From Streptomyces lateritius (GTDB taxonomy: Bacteria > Actinomycetota > Actinomycetes > Streptomycetales > Streptomycetaceae), in contig NZ_BMTO01000003.1 of assembly GCF_014649715.1 (NCBI RefSeq), forward strand, positions 1 to 64,000: a stretch of DNA of 64,000 nt, given 5' to 3'. Positions 32,570 through 41,433 of the stretch are shown piece after piece. The first letter of the stretch is position 1. Every line of letters starts with the position of its first letter. The translations under genes and the position numbers were made by a program. The notes beneath the pieces are model-generated. The model had not been told where the DNA came from. It worked only from the letters and a program-made list of their open reading frames with translations, and ran no database searches.

Positions 32570-32900
32570 GACTCCCGCAGGCTGGCCGTCGCCAACATGG
32601 TCGAGCACGCGGTCAAGTACAGCCCGCCCGGGAGGCCTGTGCTGGTCGCGGCGAGCGCCCTGGCGGACCGCGTCGAGCTCAGGATCGTCGACGAAGCCCG
32701 GGCGTCCCCCACGAGGCCAAGCCCCGCATCTCCGGTGCCTTCCAGCGCTACGGAGACGCGGCGCGTGGCGAGGGCGTCGGCCTGGGCTTGGAGGTGGCCC
32801 GAGGCTTCCTGGAGGCGATGGGCGGCACGGTGACGGCGGAGGACCTCTGGGGGCGGCCTGACCATGACCCTCACCGTGCGAACGGCTGAGGGCTCCCCGC
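32570..32900 (+). pseudogene. Decayed kdpD-like histidine kinase C-terminus
   Basis: Three frames carry successive pieces of the kinase HATPase domain: SRRLAVANMVEHAVKYSPPG with VELRIVDE in frame one, PGVPHEAKPRI to GVGLGLEVARGFLEAMGGTVTAED after a shift near 32697, and GGLTMTLTVRTA after a second shift near 32850. The order and motifs match the N, G1 and G2 boxes of KdpD-type sensor kinases. The rest of the gene is missing, so it is a nonfunctional fragment. Confidence 0.8.
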
Positions 32901-33211
32901 GGTCCGTTCCTGGCCCGGCGGCCGGGACGACCACCTGACACCGGAGTGCCGGGCACGTCGATCCCGAGGCCCGTCATCCGGCGGAGCCCAGCAGCCGCGC
33001 CGGCCCGTGGCCCGTCGGGAGTTGACAGCTGCATAGAGCCTTCAGCTTGGAGCGGGCCTCGACGCAGCGGCGACCAGGATTATCAACGGCAAGAGCGCTC
33101 GCTGCTGGTGTACCCGGGGGCGCGAAGCGGTGCCGAGGGCGACCATGGAGGCATGGAGGCCGCAGCCGCGACTCATGCGGCGGCACGGCGCGCGCCGAGG
33201 GATGGCATCGG
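32901..33211. other. Upstream region of the PP2C phosphatase
   Basis: No gene supported. The frame of the phosphatase stays open upstream to 33047 but the added residues are Arg/Gly-rich without domain content. A GCCGAGGGA ribosome-like site precedes the ATG at 33212. Confidence 0.45.
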
Positions 33212-35296
33212 ATGAGTGAGCGACTGCCGATCGAGGAGCTGATCATCGGGGCCGCGCAGGACGCCGGTGGCTGGCTCGGCTCCTTGGCGGTGGCGCAAGT
33301 GGCCACGGCGGCTGACGGGACAGTGGTGCGCTGGAACCATGCCGCTCAGGAGCTCCTCGGTTACGCTCCGCCGCACGTGGTGGGGCGGCACATCGCCGAC
33401 CTCCTCCATCCGGGGGCCGACCGCAGCCTGGGCCGTTCACTGTGGGAGGCGGCATCCAGCGGACGCGGGGTGATGGGTACAGTCACCGCCTGGCACCACG
33501 ACGACTACCCCCTGGAACTGGAGATCTGGGCCTGCCCCGTTCCTGACCGGCACCGCGGCGCCTCAGCCGTGCTGATCTTCGCCGCCGACGCTCACACGAC
33601 TCGCCGGATCCGCGGAACCTCGGCAGTCTGGGACGGGCTGTTCGCCCGCTCGCCGGTCGGCATCGGGCTTCTCGACACCAAGCTGCGCTTCCTCAGGGTC
33701 AACGCCGCTCTGGAGAAGATGAACGGCCTGGCCGAATCCGCGCATGTCGGACGACGCCTCGCCGAGCTGCTGCCCGAGGTCAACGCGGGCGAGATAGAGG
33801 ACGCGATGCGCCAGGCCCTGGCCTTCGGAGAGCCCGTTCTGGACAGGCACCGCACAGGTCGTACACCGGCCGACCCGGAGCACGACCACGTCTGGTCGTG
33901 CTCCTACGTGCGGATGGAAGACCCGACCGGCCAGCCGATCGGTGTAGTGGCCACCCTCGTCGACATCACCGCCCAACATCGCGACCATGTCGATGCGGAG
34001 GCGGGGCGTCGCCGGCTCGCTCTGCTCAGCGAGGCCAGCGCCCGCATCGGTGGCAGTCTCGATGTGGAACGCACCGCGCAGGAACTGGCTGATCTGGCTG
34101 TTCCGCAGCTGGCTGACGCCGTCACCGTCGACATCCTGGACACCCTCGCCCGCGGAGACGAACCAGGCCCGGGGCTGGCCCGCGGTGTCGCTGTACGGCG
34201 CTTGGGCAAGGCACCTCTGACCGGCTCCGCGATCACGCGTCTTCTCGCCCCGCTCGGCCGTACGCTCACCTTCCCGGCCGGGGCCCCCTACACGCAGGCC
34301 CTCAGGGCCCGCCGGCCGTTCCTGATCGCCCACCTCGACGAGCAGACCATCGCGCCGGCGGCCCGCCACTCCGCCGTGCCCGGCCAGTTGCTCAGCAAGG
34401 GCGTGCACTCGTTCATGATGGTGCCGCTCATCGCCCGCGACCTCGTCCTTGGCGTCGCCACCTTCTGCCGCACCCGGCCTGGGGACCCTTACGGGTCCGA
34501 GGACGTCACTCTCGCCGGCGAACTCACCACCCGCGCCGCTGTCAGCATCGACAACGCGCGCCTTTACCAGCACGAGCACGAGACCGCCGTCGTCCTCCAG
34601 CGCAGCATGCTGCCGCAACACGTCACACCGCCGCCCGGCATCGAGATCGCCCACCGCTACCTGCCCGCGAGCGACATCAACGAGGTCGGCGGCGACTGGT
34701 ACGACGTCCTGCCCCTGCCCGGCGGCAAGGCCGCTCTCGTCATCGGGGACGTGATGGGACACGGCATCGCCGCAGCAGCCGTGATGGGCCGCCTCTCGGC
34801 GACCGTGAGAGCCCTGGCACGCCTCGACATGGCCCCTGTTGACCTGCTCCACCAGCTCGAAGCAGCCCTGGCCGACCTCGCCGAGCCGATGCTCGCCACG
34901 TTCCTTTGCGTCGTCTGTGACCCCGCCACCGGGCACTGCACCATCACTCGCGCCGGCCACCCGCCCCCCGCAGTCCTGGAGCCCGACGGCAGCGCCTACC
35001 TCTTCACTGCCCCGGCCGGCGCGCCCCTGGGCGTCGGCGGAGTCGACTTCACCACCGCCGAAGCCACGCTGCCCGCCGACAGCCTCCTCGTCCTCTATAC
35101 CGACGGCCTCATCGAAGGCCGGGACAGCGACCTCGACGATCGCCTCACCGAGCTGACCGGCCTGCTCAGCGAACCCCAGAGGTCACTCGATCACCTTTGC
35201 GACTCCCTACTTGCCCGCCTCGTGCCCAGCTCGGCCGACGATGACATCGCCCTGCTGGTCGCTCGCATCGCACCACCGGCGGGCAGAACGGGCTAA
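33212..35296 (+). CDS. PAS-PAS-GAF-PP2C (SpoIIE-type) phosphatase
   Basis: A 694-residue cytoplasmic signalling phosphatase. Two PAS domains (about 20-130 and 140-265; GTVVRWNHAAQELLGYAP, FARSPVGIGLLDTKLRFLRVNAALE) are followed by a GAF domain (about 275-450; LSEASARIGGSLDVERTAQELADLAVPQLAD). The SpoIIE PP2C domain (about 465-690) has GGDWYDVLPL, VIGDVMGHG and the late DDIALLVARI Asp motif. No anti-sigma kinase domain is attached. It likely dephosphorylates an anti-sigma-factor antagonist in response to a ligand. Confidence 0.92.
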   Translation: MSERLPIEELIIGAAQDAGGWLGSLAVAQVATAADGTVVRWNHAAQELLGYAPPHVVGRHIADLLHPGADRSLGRSLWEAASSGRGVMGTVTAWHHDDYPLELEIWACPVPDRHRGASAVLIFAADAHTTRRIRGTSAVWDGLFARSPVGIGLLDTKLRFLRVNAALEKMNGLAESAHVGRRLAELLPEVNAGEIEDAMRQALAFGEPVLDRHRTGRTPADPEHDHVWSCSYVRMEDPTGQPIGVVATLVDITAQHRDHVDAEAGRRRLALLSEASARIGGSLDVERTAQELADLAVPQLADAVTVDILDTLARGDEPGPGLARGVAVRRLGKAPLTGSAITRLLAPLGRTLTFPAGAPYTQALRARRPFLIAHLDEQTIAPAARHSAVPGQLLSKGVHSFMMVPLIARDLVLGVATFCRTRPGDPYGSEDVTLAGELTTRAAVSIDNARLYQHEHETAVVLQRSMLPQHVTPPPGIEIAHRYLPASDINEVGGDWYDVLPLPGGKAALVIGDVMGHGIAAAAVMGRLSATVRALARLDMAPVDLLHQLEAALADLAEPMLATFLCVVCDPATGHCTITRAGHPPPAVLEPDGSAYLFTAPAGAPLGVGGVDFTTAEATLPADSLLVLYTDGLIEGRDSDLDDRLTELTGLLSEPQRSLDHLCDSLLARLVPSSADDDIALLVARIAPPAGRTG

Positions 35297-35533
35297 GGAG
35301 CCCGTGCGGCGAGTCAGGAGTATGGACATGAGACAGCCACTGCCCCCCGTCGGGGTGGGCGTTCGTGGTCGTCAAGAAGGGGCCGCGAGTTACCGCGACC
35401 GACCTCGATGACTCGCTGGGGCGTCGATATCTCTCAGACGGGAAACGCGTCTTCGTTCGACCAGAAGGAGCGGGTTCGTCTCCGGCTGCGCGCTAGAAGT
35501 CGGAGCGCCGCACCCGATGCGCTGCCGTTCCCG

Positions 35534-36064
35534 TCAGCAGGCGGTTGCGGACGGGCGTCGGCAGTCTGCGCAGACGCCCGTGAGTTCCAGGGTGTGGTGG
35601 ATCTCGGTGAAGCCGGATGCCGCCGGTACGTCGGCGACCCAGCGTTCGACGACTTCGGTGTCGACCGGGTGGCTCCGGCCGCAGTCGCGGCACATGAGGT
35701 AGTGGCGGTGCTCGCCCGCGGAGCGGATCCGGTACAGGCGTTCCCCTGCCTCGTCACGGACGATGTCGACCTGCCCGGCGCGTTCGAGGGCCTGGAGCGC
35801 GCGATACACCGTGGTCAGGCCCGTAGGCGCCCCTGTCTCGATCAGTGAGGCGTGCAGCGCCTTGACGGAGACGAAGTCGGGCGAGTGCGCCAATGCGGTG
35901 TGCACGGCTTCGCGCTGACGGGTCGTACGTCTCCACGCGCCGGGCTGAGGTGGGGTCCGCGGCCCGGAGTCAGCCGGACTGATCCCTGCCGCCGGGCACC
36001 CTCGGTCACCCTCACGGGTGACGCGAGCATCCTGACTTTGAAGCGAACGCCGATGGGCATGCAC
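35534..36064 (-). CDS. Fur-family metalloregulator (Zur-like)
   Basis: The conserved part (about 130 residues, from WRRTTRQREAVHTALA) is a Fur/Zur repressor: HTH with GAPTGLTTVYRALQALERAG, the metal segment GEHRHYLMCRDCGRSHPV, and the C-terminal CADC pair. The CxxC pairs hold structural Zn; sequence resembles Streptomyces Zur. The start is unclear: GTG 36064 gives 176 residues with a 45-residue extension, and the frame is open to GTG 36130. No good ribosome site is visible for either. A 20-bp palindrome lies just upstream of GTG 36064. Confidence 0.8.
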   Translation of the reverse strand: MHAHRRSLQSQDARVTREGDRGCPAAGISPADSGPRTPPQPGAWRRTTRQREAVHTALAHSPDFVSVKALHASLIETGAPTGLTTVYRALQALERAGQVDIVRDEAGERLYRIRSAGEHRHYLMCRDCGRSHPVDTEVVERWVADVPAASGFTEIHHTLELTGVCADCRRPSATAC

Positions 36065-36421
36065 CAGCGACGCCGAGTCAGTCCTGACTCGGACCGCAGG
36101 ATTTGGCAGGCGATTTTTCCGGCAGTCCACCTCAATGTCGGTGGATCGTGTAGCAGTTGACAGGTGAAAACCCCGCCGAGGCGCTCAATGGGCCGACGGG
36201 GTGCGGCCGAGGTCATGGATGCGTAGGACCGTGCCAGGCCCGCCCAACCAGAGCACGATGGTTGAGTCGAGGCCGAGTGTGCGGCCCTCTCAGTCGATTC
36301 CCGGAAGTACTGACTACTCCGGACGCGCCGCTGGCTTGCGGTGTCCTTCCGAACCTCTGAGTCTGGCACCTGAAGATAACAGCGGCCTGCCCGCTGCGTC
36401 TGTCCCCCCAATGGAGGCAAA
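36065..36421. other. Divergent region between fur-like gene and tyrosinase
   Basis: Holds the palindrome at 36073-36092, a possible TTGACA at 36155, and no supported gene. It must contain the tyrosinase promoter. The stretch is less GC-rich than the genes around it. Confidence 0.45.
36073..36092. promoter_or_regulatory. 20-bp palindrome upstream of the Fur-family gene
   Basis: CCGAGTCAG and CTGACTCGG are perfect 9-base arms around TC. It lies 9 bases before GTG 36064 of the regulator. It does not look like a standard Fur or Zur box, so the binder is uncertain. Confidence 0.55.
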
Positions 36422-37720
36422 ATGCCCACGGTTCGCAAAGACATCAACGCACTCACCGACGCGGAACTGGACGACTACATTCACGCGCTCGACATCCTGC
36501 GGCAGCGATCGGAGGTGAACGAGGACGATCCTACCGGTTACGCATTCCAGGCGGCGCTGCACAACGGTTTCGTGGGACCGGACGGCGTCGCCATCAGATG
36601 CGAGCACAACAGTGACCGCTTTCTGCCGTGGCACCGGGCGCATCTGTACTACTTCGAGAAGCTTCTCCAAGAGGCCGACCCACCGCGCACCCAGAACGTG
36701 ACCATTCCGTATTGGGACTGGATCAGCGAACAGACCCCCGAGAAGTTTCCCCTCGCGTTCAAGAAGCCCGGCCTGAAGGCCCCGCGCAGCTCCGCAGCAG
36801 CGTTGCTGCCACCGGACACGCTGGAGATCGTCACGACGGAGACGGATCAGAAGGAGTTCGCCGGCTATCCAGTGGGGGACCTCTCCGGAGACGACGGACG
36901 GCTCGAAGGGGGCCCGCACAACAGGATGCACGGCTTCTACATCGGCGGGGCGATGGCAAACCCCTCGTCAGCGGCCGAGGACCCCATCTACTTCAGCTTC
37001 CACACCTTCATCGATCTGATGTGGGCGGAATGGCAGCGCCGTAACGGCATGCCGGCCCTGACGTCGCCGGACGAGGTGCTGCTGGGGTTCGCCTCGCAGC
37101 CCAAGAACAAGATCTCCGCATTCACCGACATCGCGGACCTCGACTACGAGTACGAGTACACGGAGCAGCTCAAGGCGGCCTTCGGAGCGCCCCCGTCGCC
37201 GGTGCCCCCGGCGCCGCTCAAGCTTCTGGCGACCGAGTTGCTCTCACCGCTCGACGCGAACGTCGACATCGTGACCGAACTGCGTGACAAGGAGGTCGTG
37301 CAACTCGGGTTCAAGGTGCCCGAGACCAAGGGGCGGCAACTGCGCGTGCGACTCGACGAGCTCAAGGTGCCGAACACCGGAAGCTACATGCTGCGCGCCT
37401 TCCTCCATCCGTCCGACGTGCCTTTCCAGCCCGACGACGGCGAGTTCGCACGTCGGTTCGGAGCTGGGTACGTGGCCCTGTGGCGATCTCACCAGCACCT
37501 GCACGGCGGCCACAACGGCCACGACGACCACCACCACGTCTCCCGCAAGGCTCGCTTCGACGTGACACCCGTCTTGGAGTCGCTGGGAGCGGACGACAGC
37601 GACCTGGTGTTCACCCTGCAGTTCATCCCTGCGCCCAGCGCGACAGGGCTGCCCCCGCATCCCCTGCCGCCGATCGACGAGGTCGACTTCGCGGACGTGC
37701 GCATGGAGGTCTACTCCTGA
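36422..37720 (+). CDS. Tyrosinase / polyphenol oxidase (type-3 copper)
   Basis: A 432-residue binuclear copper oxidase. CuA ligands are His47, His62 and His71 (LHNG, CEH, LPWHRAHLYYFE); CuB ligands are His166, His170 and His194 (GPHNRMHG, SFHTFIDLMW). Cys60-x-His62 could form the thioether found in fungal tyrosinases and catechol oxidases but not in classical Streptomyces MelC2. A C-terminal beta domain (about 265-430) carries a His-rich loop (357-372). No signal peptide is present and no melC1 caddie gene is adjacent. It overlaps the next gene by one base. Confidence 0.9.
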   Translation: MPTVRKDINALTDAELDDYIHALDILRQRSEVNEDDPTGYAFQAALHNGFVGPDGVAIRCEHNSDRFLPWHRAHLYYFEKLLQEADPPRTQNVTIPYWDWISEQTPEKFPLAFKKPGLKAPRSSAAALLPPDTLEIVTTETDQKEFAGYPVGDLSGDDGRLEGGPHNRMHGFYIGGAMANPSSAAEDPIYFSFHTFIDLMWAEWQRRNGMPALTSPDEVLLGFASQPKNKISAFTDIADLDYEYEYTEQLKAAFGAPPSPVPPAPLKLLATELLSPLDANVDIVTELRDKEVVQLGFKVPETKGRQLRVRLDELKVPNTGSYMLRAFLHPSDVPFQPDDGEFARRFGAGYVALWRSHQHLHGGHNGHDDHHHVSRKARFDVTPVLESLGADDSDLVFTLQFIPAPSATGLPPHPLPPIDEVDFADVRMEVYS

Positions 37721-38223
37721 TGCGCACCCCGGTGTACGAGCTGCACATCCGGCCCATGTTCACCGCGACCGACCGCGACCACATGATCCCCCACGGGCTG
37801 AACCTCTGGTCGTACGACGAGGTGGTCGAGCACGCCGAGCACATCCTCGACCGTCTGGAGGCCGGGACCATGCCGCCGACAGCCTTCGGCGGGCCGTGGC
37901 CACAGGAGTGGATCGATCTCTTCCGACGCTGGAAGGAGGGCGGTCTCAAGCGCCTGGAGCTCGGTACCGCCGTGATCACGGTCAACCGCTCGCCCAGCAC
38001 TGTCACGGTCAAGGCGGTAGGCACGTTTCCCGCCGCGGGCTACCAAGGTTGGCTCCAACTGGAGAGCGAGTCCGACACGGCGAAGACCTACGTCCTGTAC
38101 TTCGAGCCGCCCGACTCCCCGGTAGCTGGTACAGCCGATGACTTCGAGCTCAAGGAACGCTACAGCGCCTCTGACACCCGGGCCCTGTTCGTCCATGACA
38201 ACACCGGCGTCCAGGAGCACTGA
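37720..38223 (+). CDS. Tyrosinase-linked protein of unknown function
   Basis: A 167-residue protein coupled to the tyrosinase (TGATG overlap). The first 75 residues contain LHIRPMFTATDRDHM, NLWSYDEVVEHAEHILDRLEAGTMP and WPQEWIDLFRRWKEGG, a pattern shared by a family that accompanies phenol oxidases and ferritin-like proteins. The remainder is beta-rich (ITVNRSPSTVTVKAVGTFPAAGYQGWLQLE). No catalytic residues are obvious. A role in copper loading or complex formation is possible. Confidence 0.75.
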   Translation: MRTPVYELHIRPMFTATDRDHMIPHGLNLWSYDEVVEHAEHILDRLEAGTMPPTAFGGPWPQEWIDLFRRWKEGGLKRLELGTAVITVNRSPSTVTVKAVGTFPAAGYQGWLQLESESDTAKTYVLYFEPPDSPVAGTADDFELKERYSASDTRALFVHDNTGVQEH

Positions 38224-38331
38224 ACACGTCTACGGATCGCTCGCCCGGATTTCCCAAACCGACGGGCGATCCATCACGGACCCTGTCGTCGATCCGCTCA
38301 CCCGGAATCGCGGCATGACCGAGGAGGGACA

Positions 38332-38764
38332 GTGCAGGCGACAGACCTCACAGGCACCTACACCTATCGAAGTTTCCTCGACAGGCCGGAGCCCATCGAC
38401 GACTTCAACGATCTCAGGTTCGCTCAACTGGAACTCAGGCTGACAGCCACTTCGGCGGGCAGTGTGAGCGGTCTGCTGGTCTTCCCAGCGCCGGCGGGCG
38501 TGGAACCGTTGGCGATGGAGATGGTCGGGCAGGCGGACGGGACGCCCTTGGCAATCACGCTCACGGGCGAGGGGGTTCCGGGAACCCCGATCGAAGACTT
38601 CCACTACGAGTACGACGGCGTGGTCCTCCGGCACTGGCCGACGGGAGTGGGCAGCGGATGACGCTCGCCGGAACCGTCCTTCGTGCCAAAGACCACGGCA
38701 GCGGCGCCAACCTCGCTAAGCCGGACAGACAGCGAGCTTCCTCGCGGTGAAGAGGGCGTCCTGA
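38332..38764 (+). pseudogene. Third phenoloxidase-cluster gene, frameshifted
   Basis: The open part from GTG 38332 encodes about 106 beta-rich residues (TDLTGTYTYRSFLDRPEP, DFHYEYDGVVLRHWPTGVG) and then hits a stop at 38661. The matching continuation is in other frames: QRMTLAGTVLRAKDHGSGANL follows directly, and AGQTASFLAVKRAS ends at a stop at 38764. At least two indels are needed to restore the gene. The intact product would be about 140 residues, of unknown function, and accompany the tyrosinase. Confidence 0.7.
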
Positions 38765-38826
38765 CCTGCCCGTGGGACTGTAATCGTCGGCCCTGTCACG
38801 TAATCGGTGGTAGCGCTGGGCGTCCG

Positions 38827-38958
38827 TCAGCGTAGGAGGATGCGGTGGCGGAGGAGATTGAAGCCGGCACGTCCGTGCATCTGTCGCCTGATCCTCTTGG
38901 TGCGGGTGTTGACGCCTTCGGGGTGGGGCAAGGTAAGGCCGGCGTTCACGGCGGGTCG
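38827..38958 (-). pseudogene. ISL3-type transposase C-terminal remnant
   Basis: About 43 residues ending in a stop at 38827: GLTLPHPEGVNTRTKRIRRQ and MHGRAGFNLLRHRILL match the conserved C-terminus of ISL3-family transposases, including the catalytic Glu in PEGVN. No upstream catalytic domain remains in frame. Confidence 0.75.
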
Positions 38959-39084
38959 GTCGATGACGCCGTCTGATCGGCGAGTACTTCGCGGCCGAGC
39001 AGCCACTTGTTGGCGCCGCTGCCGGAAGAGCCGTTCGAGACGGGCAGGCTGTCCACACCGCGGGTCGACCGCTACAGCCAGATC
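38959..39084. other. Junction between two IS remnants
   Basis: Short stretch between two oppositely oriented ISL3 fragments. No terminal inverted repeats could be assigned by eye. Confidence 0.4.
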
Positions 39085-39349
39085 GTTCAGCGCCATCGCC
39101 CGAGAACGCCGCGGTCAGGACCTCGCAAGCTGGATGACCCGAGCTCTCGACCAGGGCCCCTCACCAGTCCAGGGCTTCGCCGCTTTCCTCCAGAACGACT
39201 GGGACGCTGTTGTCAACGGCCTCACCCTCCCCTGGAGCTCCGGCGCCATCGAAGGCCAGGTCATACGCATCAAGCTGAGCAAACGCCGGTCATACGGCAG
39301 GGCGTCGTTCGCTCTCCTGCGGACCCTCGTCCTGGCCCAGCCGCCATGA
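39085..39349 (+). pseudogene. Second ISL3-type transposase remnant, opposite strand
   Basis: About 85 residues in frame to a stop at 39349: RRGQDLASWMTRALDQGPSP, FLQNDWDAVVNGLTLPWSSG, AIEGQVIRIKLSKRRSYGRA and LLRTLVLAQPP. This is the C-terminal DDE region of an ISL3 transposase with the final Glu (IEG). The N-terminal two-thirds is missing. Confidence 0.8.
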
Positions 39350-39352
39350 CCA

Positions 39353-39655
39353 TCACGAAATTTCCGCCACAGCCGTTTTCCAGGAATCGCCATCAGCGTT
39401 GCGGACACCCACTTCGACACCGCTGTAGTCCGGGATCCGGTTGGTCATAGTGATCCGTACCAGAGCTCCCCTGAAAGCCAGCGGCCCCGCGAGTAGCTCA
39501 GCTCCAGGGGCAGAGCGGGGCCCAGGTTGCGGTTGCCGACCAAGTGGCCTGCCCAGTGTGATCCGGGCAGTGAACTGGCCGGTACGCTGGTCGACTCCGC
39601 CTGCCACCGCGCTGGCGAAGTTCCCGGCCTGGGTGAAGAAACTCGGCGAACTCAT
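39353..39655 (-). pseudogene. N-terminal fragment of an RHS/Tc-like protein
   Basis: ATG 39655 with GGGAG upstream starts MSSPSFFTQAGNFASAVAGG, VDQRTGQFTARITLG, the start of RHS-repeat/TcC-like proteins. A frameshift follows: the expected LVGNRNLGPALPLELSYS is in another frame. The reading frame ends after about 100 residues, without any YD repeats. It is unrelated to the large RHS gene at the right edge. Confidence 0.6.
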
Positions 39656-39754
39656 GATGCGGACTCCCTGTGGAGGGGCCGGCATGCGGGTCCTACGAGG
39701 TGGGAGCTGATGGCCAAAACTGAGCTGCCGCGCGCACGCTGGAGCTGAGCGGGC

Positions 39755-40384
39755 TCAGCCGCCGCTGACGAGTTCCCGGGCCCGGGCCACGACCTCGGGC
39801 GTCGCCGTGGCCAGGGAGCCGCTGTCGTACGGCGGCTGGGGGCCGTACTCGGTGAGGAGCTGAATGGCCCGGGCGGTGAGTTCGTCGCTCAGCAACGCGC
39901 ACAGCCCCAGGGCCATGTCGATACCGGCGGAGATCCCGGCCGCGGTGATGATCTTGTCGTGCCGGACGACGCGTTCCGCGGTGTAGGTGGCGCCGAACGT
40001 CTCCAGGTCGTCCATCGCCATCCAGTGGGTGGTCGCGGTCTGCCCCTCGAGCAGCCCCGCTGCCCCGAGGATGAGCGCCCCGGTACAGACCGAGGTGGTG
40101 AAGCGGGTCGTCTGGTGAATCCGGCGCACCCAGTCGATGAACTCCGTGTTGTTCAGCATCAGTCGCGCCCCCGCACCGCCCGGGACGAGCAGCACGTCGC
40201 AGGACTCGACCTCCGTGTACCGGTTGGGCACGTCCACCCGCATGGCGCCCAGCACGTCGGCGATCCGCCCCGGTTCGGGCGCGACGAAGCGCACCCGGGC
40301 GTCGGGGACGTTCGCCAGGAGCTGGTACGGGCCGATGGCGTCGAGCGGCTCGAAGAGCCTGAAGAGCGGGATCACGATGTCCAT
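39755..40384 (-). CDS. DJ-1/PfpI-family protein (isonitrile hydratase-like)
   Basis: A 209-residue glutamine-amidotransferase-fold protein. FEPLDAIGPYQLL holds the conserved acidic region, VLLVPGG follows, and the nucleophile elbow is SVCTGALILGAAGLL. AAGISAGIDMALGL is typical of the InhA-like/GATase1 branch with no AraC domain. It might hydrate isonitriles or act as a stress protein; unproven. It appears intact in an otherwise decayed part of the island. Confidence 0.88.
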   Translation of the reverse strand: MDIVIPLFRLFEPLDAIGPYQLLANVPDARVRFVAPEPGRIADVLGAMRVDVPNRYTEVESCDVLLVPGGAGARLMLNNTEFIDWVRRIHQTTRFTTSVCTGALILGAAGLLEGQTATTHWMAMDDLETFGATYTAERVVRHDKIITAAGISAGIDMALGLCALLSDELTARAIQLLTEYGPQPPYDSGSLATATPEVVARARELVSGG

Positions 40385-40821
40385 GCCGGGGAGCTTATGC
40401 AGGCATCTTCGTTACCTGAGGACGCATCTGCGGACACGCCCAGGCGTGCGCGGCAGGTTCACGAGAACGGGTGCCGGGCCGCCTCAGCCCGGCTCGACCA
40501 GCCAGCCGCCGTGCTGCCGTCGCCTGGTGCACGGCATCGGGGCATCCGGGGATGGCTGGGCCGGTTGCGCCGCCATGACACCGCACATCTCCGCAGAAGG
40601 GCCCGACTTCCCTGCTACGGGCTGGGGGAGTCGGGCCTGGTGGTCTGACGCGTCCTTGACCGTCTCCCGCACCTAGCCCGGCGTCTGAACCCGCCCCCAG
40701 AGTTGCTACGGCCGGCCGCCATACCGTCCCAGACGGCCGGGTGTTCCTCCTCGGTGTCCCAGACGATGACGGCGTCGACCGCTCCAGACTTCAGCTCCTT
40801 CGCGACTTGATCGTTCTGCCT
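40385..40821. other. Degenerate stretch with no intact gene
   Basis: No intact gene. On the minus strand near 40735-40820 the frame reads VAKELKSGAVDAVIVWDTEE, which resembles part of the N-terminal catalytic domain of serine recombinases, but it has neither the nucleophilic Ser segment nor a continuation. The rest shows nothing recognisable. Confidence 0.4.
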
Positions 40822-41193
40822 CTCGGGGAAGCGTTTCAGCTGCGCGACGATCTTCTCGGGGTGTTCGGCGACCCGAAGAAGACAGGCAAACCCGTCCTGG
40901 ACGACCCGCGGGAGGGCAAGAACACCGTCCTCATGGCGCTGACCCGGCATAGCGCCACCCCCGGCCAGAACCGCATCCTGCTAAATCTGGTGGAAAACCC
41001 GAAGCTGGACGGTGCCGGAGCGGCAAGGGTGCGGGAGGTCATCACCTCGACCGGAGCACAGGCCCACGTCGAGGACGTGATCCGCTGCCGCCACCGCGAC
41101 GCCGTCGAAGCCATCGACGGCGCCCCCATGCCGGAGCCGGTCAAAGCCTCGCTGCGGACGATCGCTGAACGCGTCGTGGACCGCGCCACCTAG
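40822..41193 (+). pseudogene. Polyprenyl synthetase 3'-fragment
   Basis: About 120 C-terminal residues of an all-trans polyprenyl diphosphate synthase: LGEAFQLRDDLLGVFGDP contains the second Asp-rich motif, and GKPVLDDPREGKNTVLMAL follows. The first DDxxD motif and two-thirds of the gene are absent. Upstream residues in the frame are unrelated. Nonfunctional remnant. Confidence 0.8.
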
Positions 41194-41433
41194 GAGAGAG
41201 TGGTGTCAGGCACAGGTGACAACGCCCTCGTTCCCTCCGCCAGGCTGTGACGGAACGGCGTGTGCGCCGGAGGCCTACGGCTCTGAGGCGAGGGATGCTC
41301 CAGCGGAGTGCCCTTTCGAGGAATGGGGTTACTGTGCCCATGGGTCCTGGAACCTGACCGGTGTGTGGGCTGCCATGAGAGGCACCATGCCCATGCTGCG
41401 GGGCGCCGAGGCGTTCCATCCTGGTAGCCGTGG

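Noticed and set aside
40735-40820. Serine recombinase gene on the minus strand
   Set aside because: Only about 20 residues look similar; the catalytic Ser region and the rest of the domain are absent.
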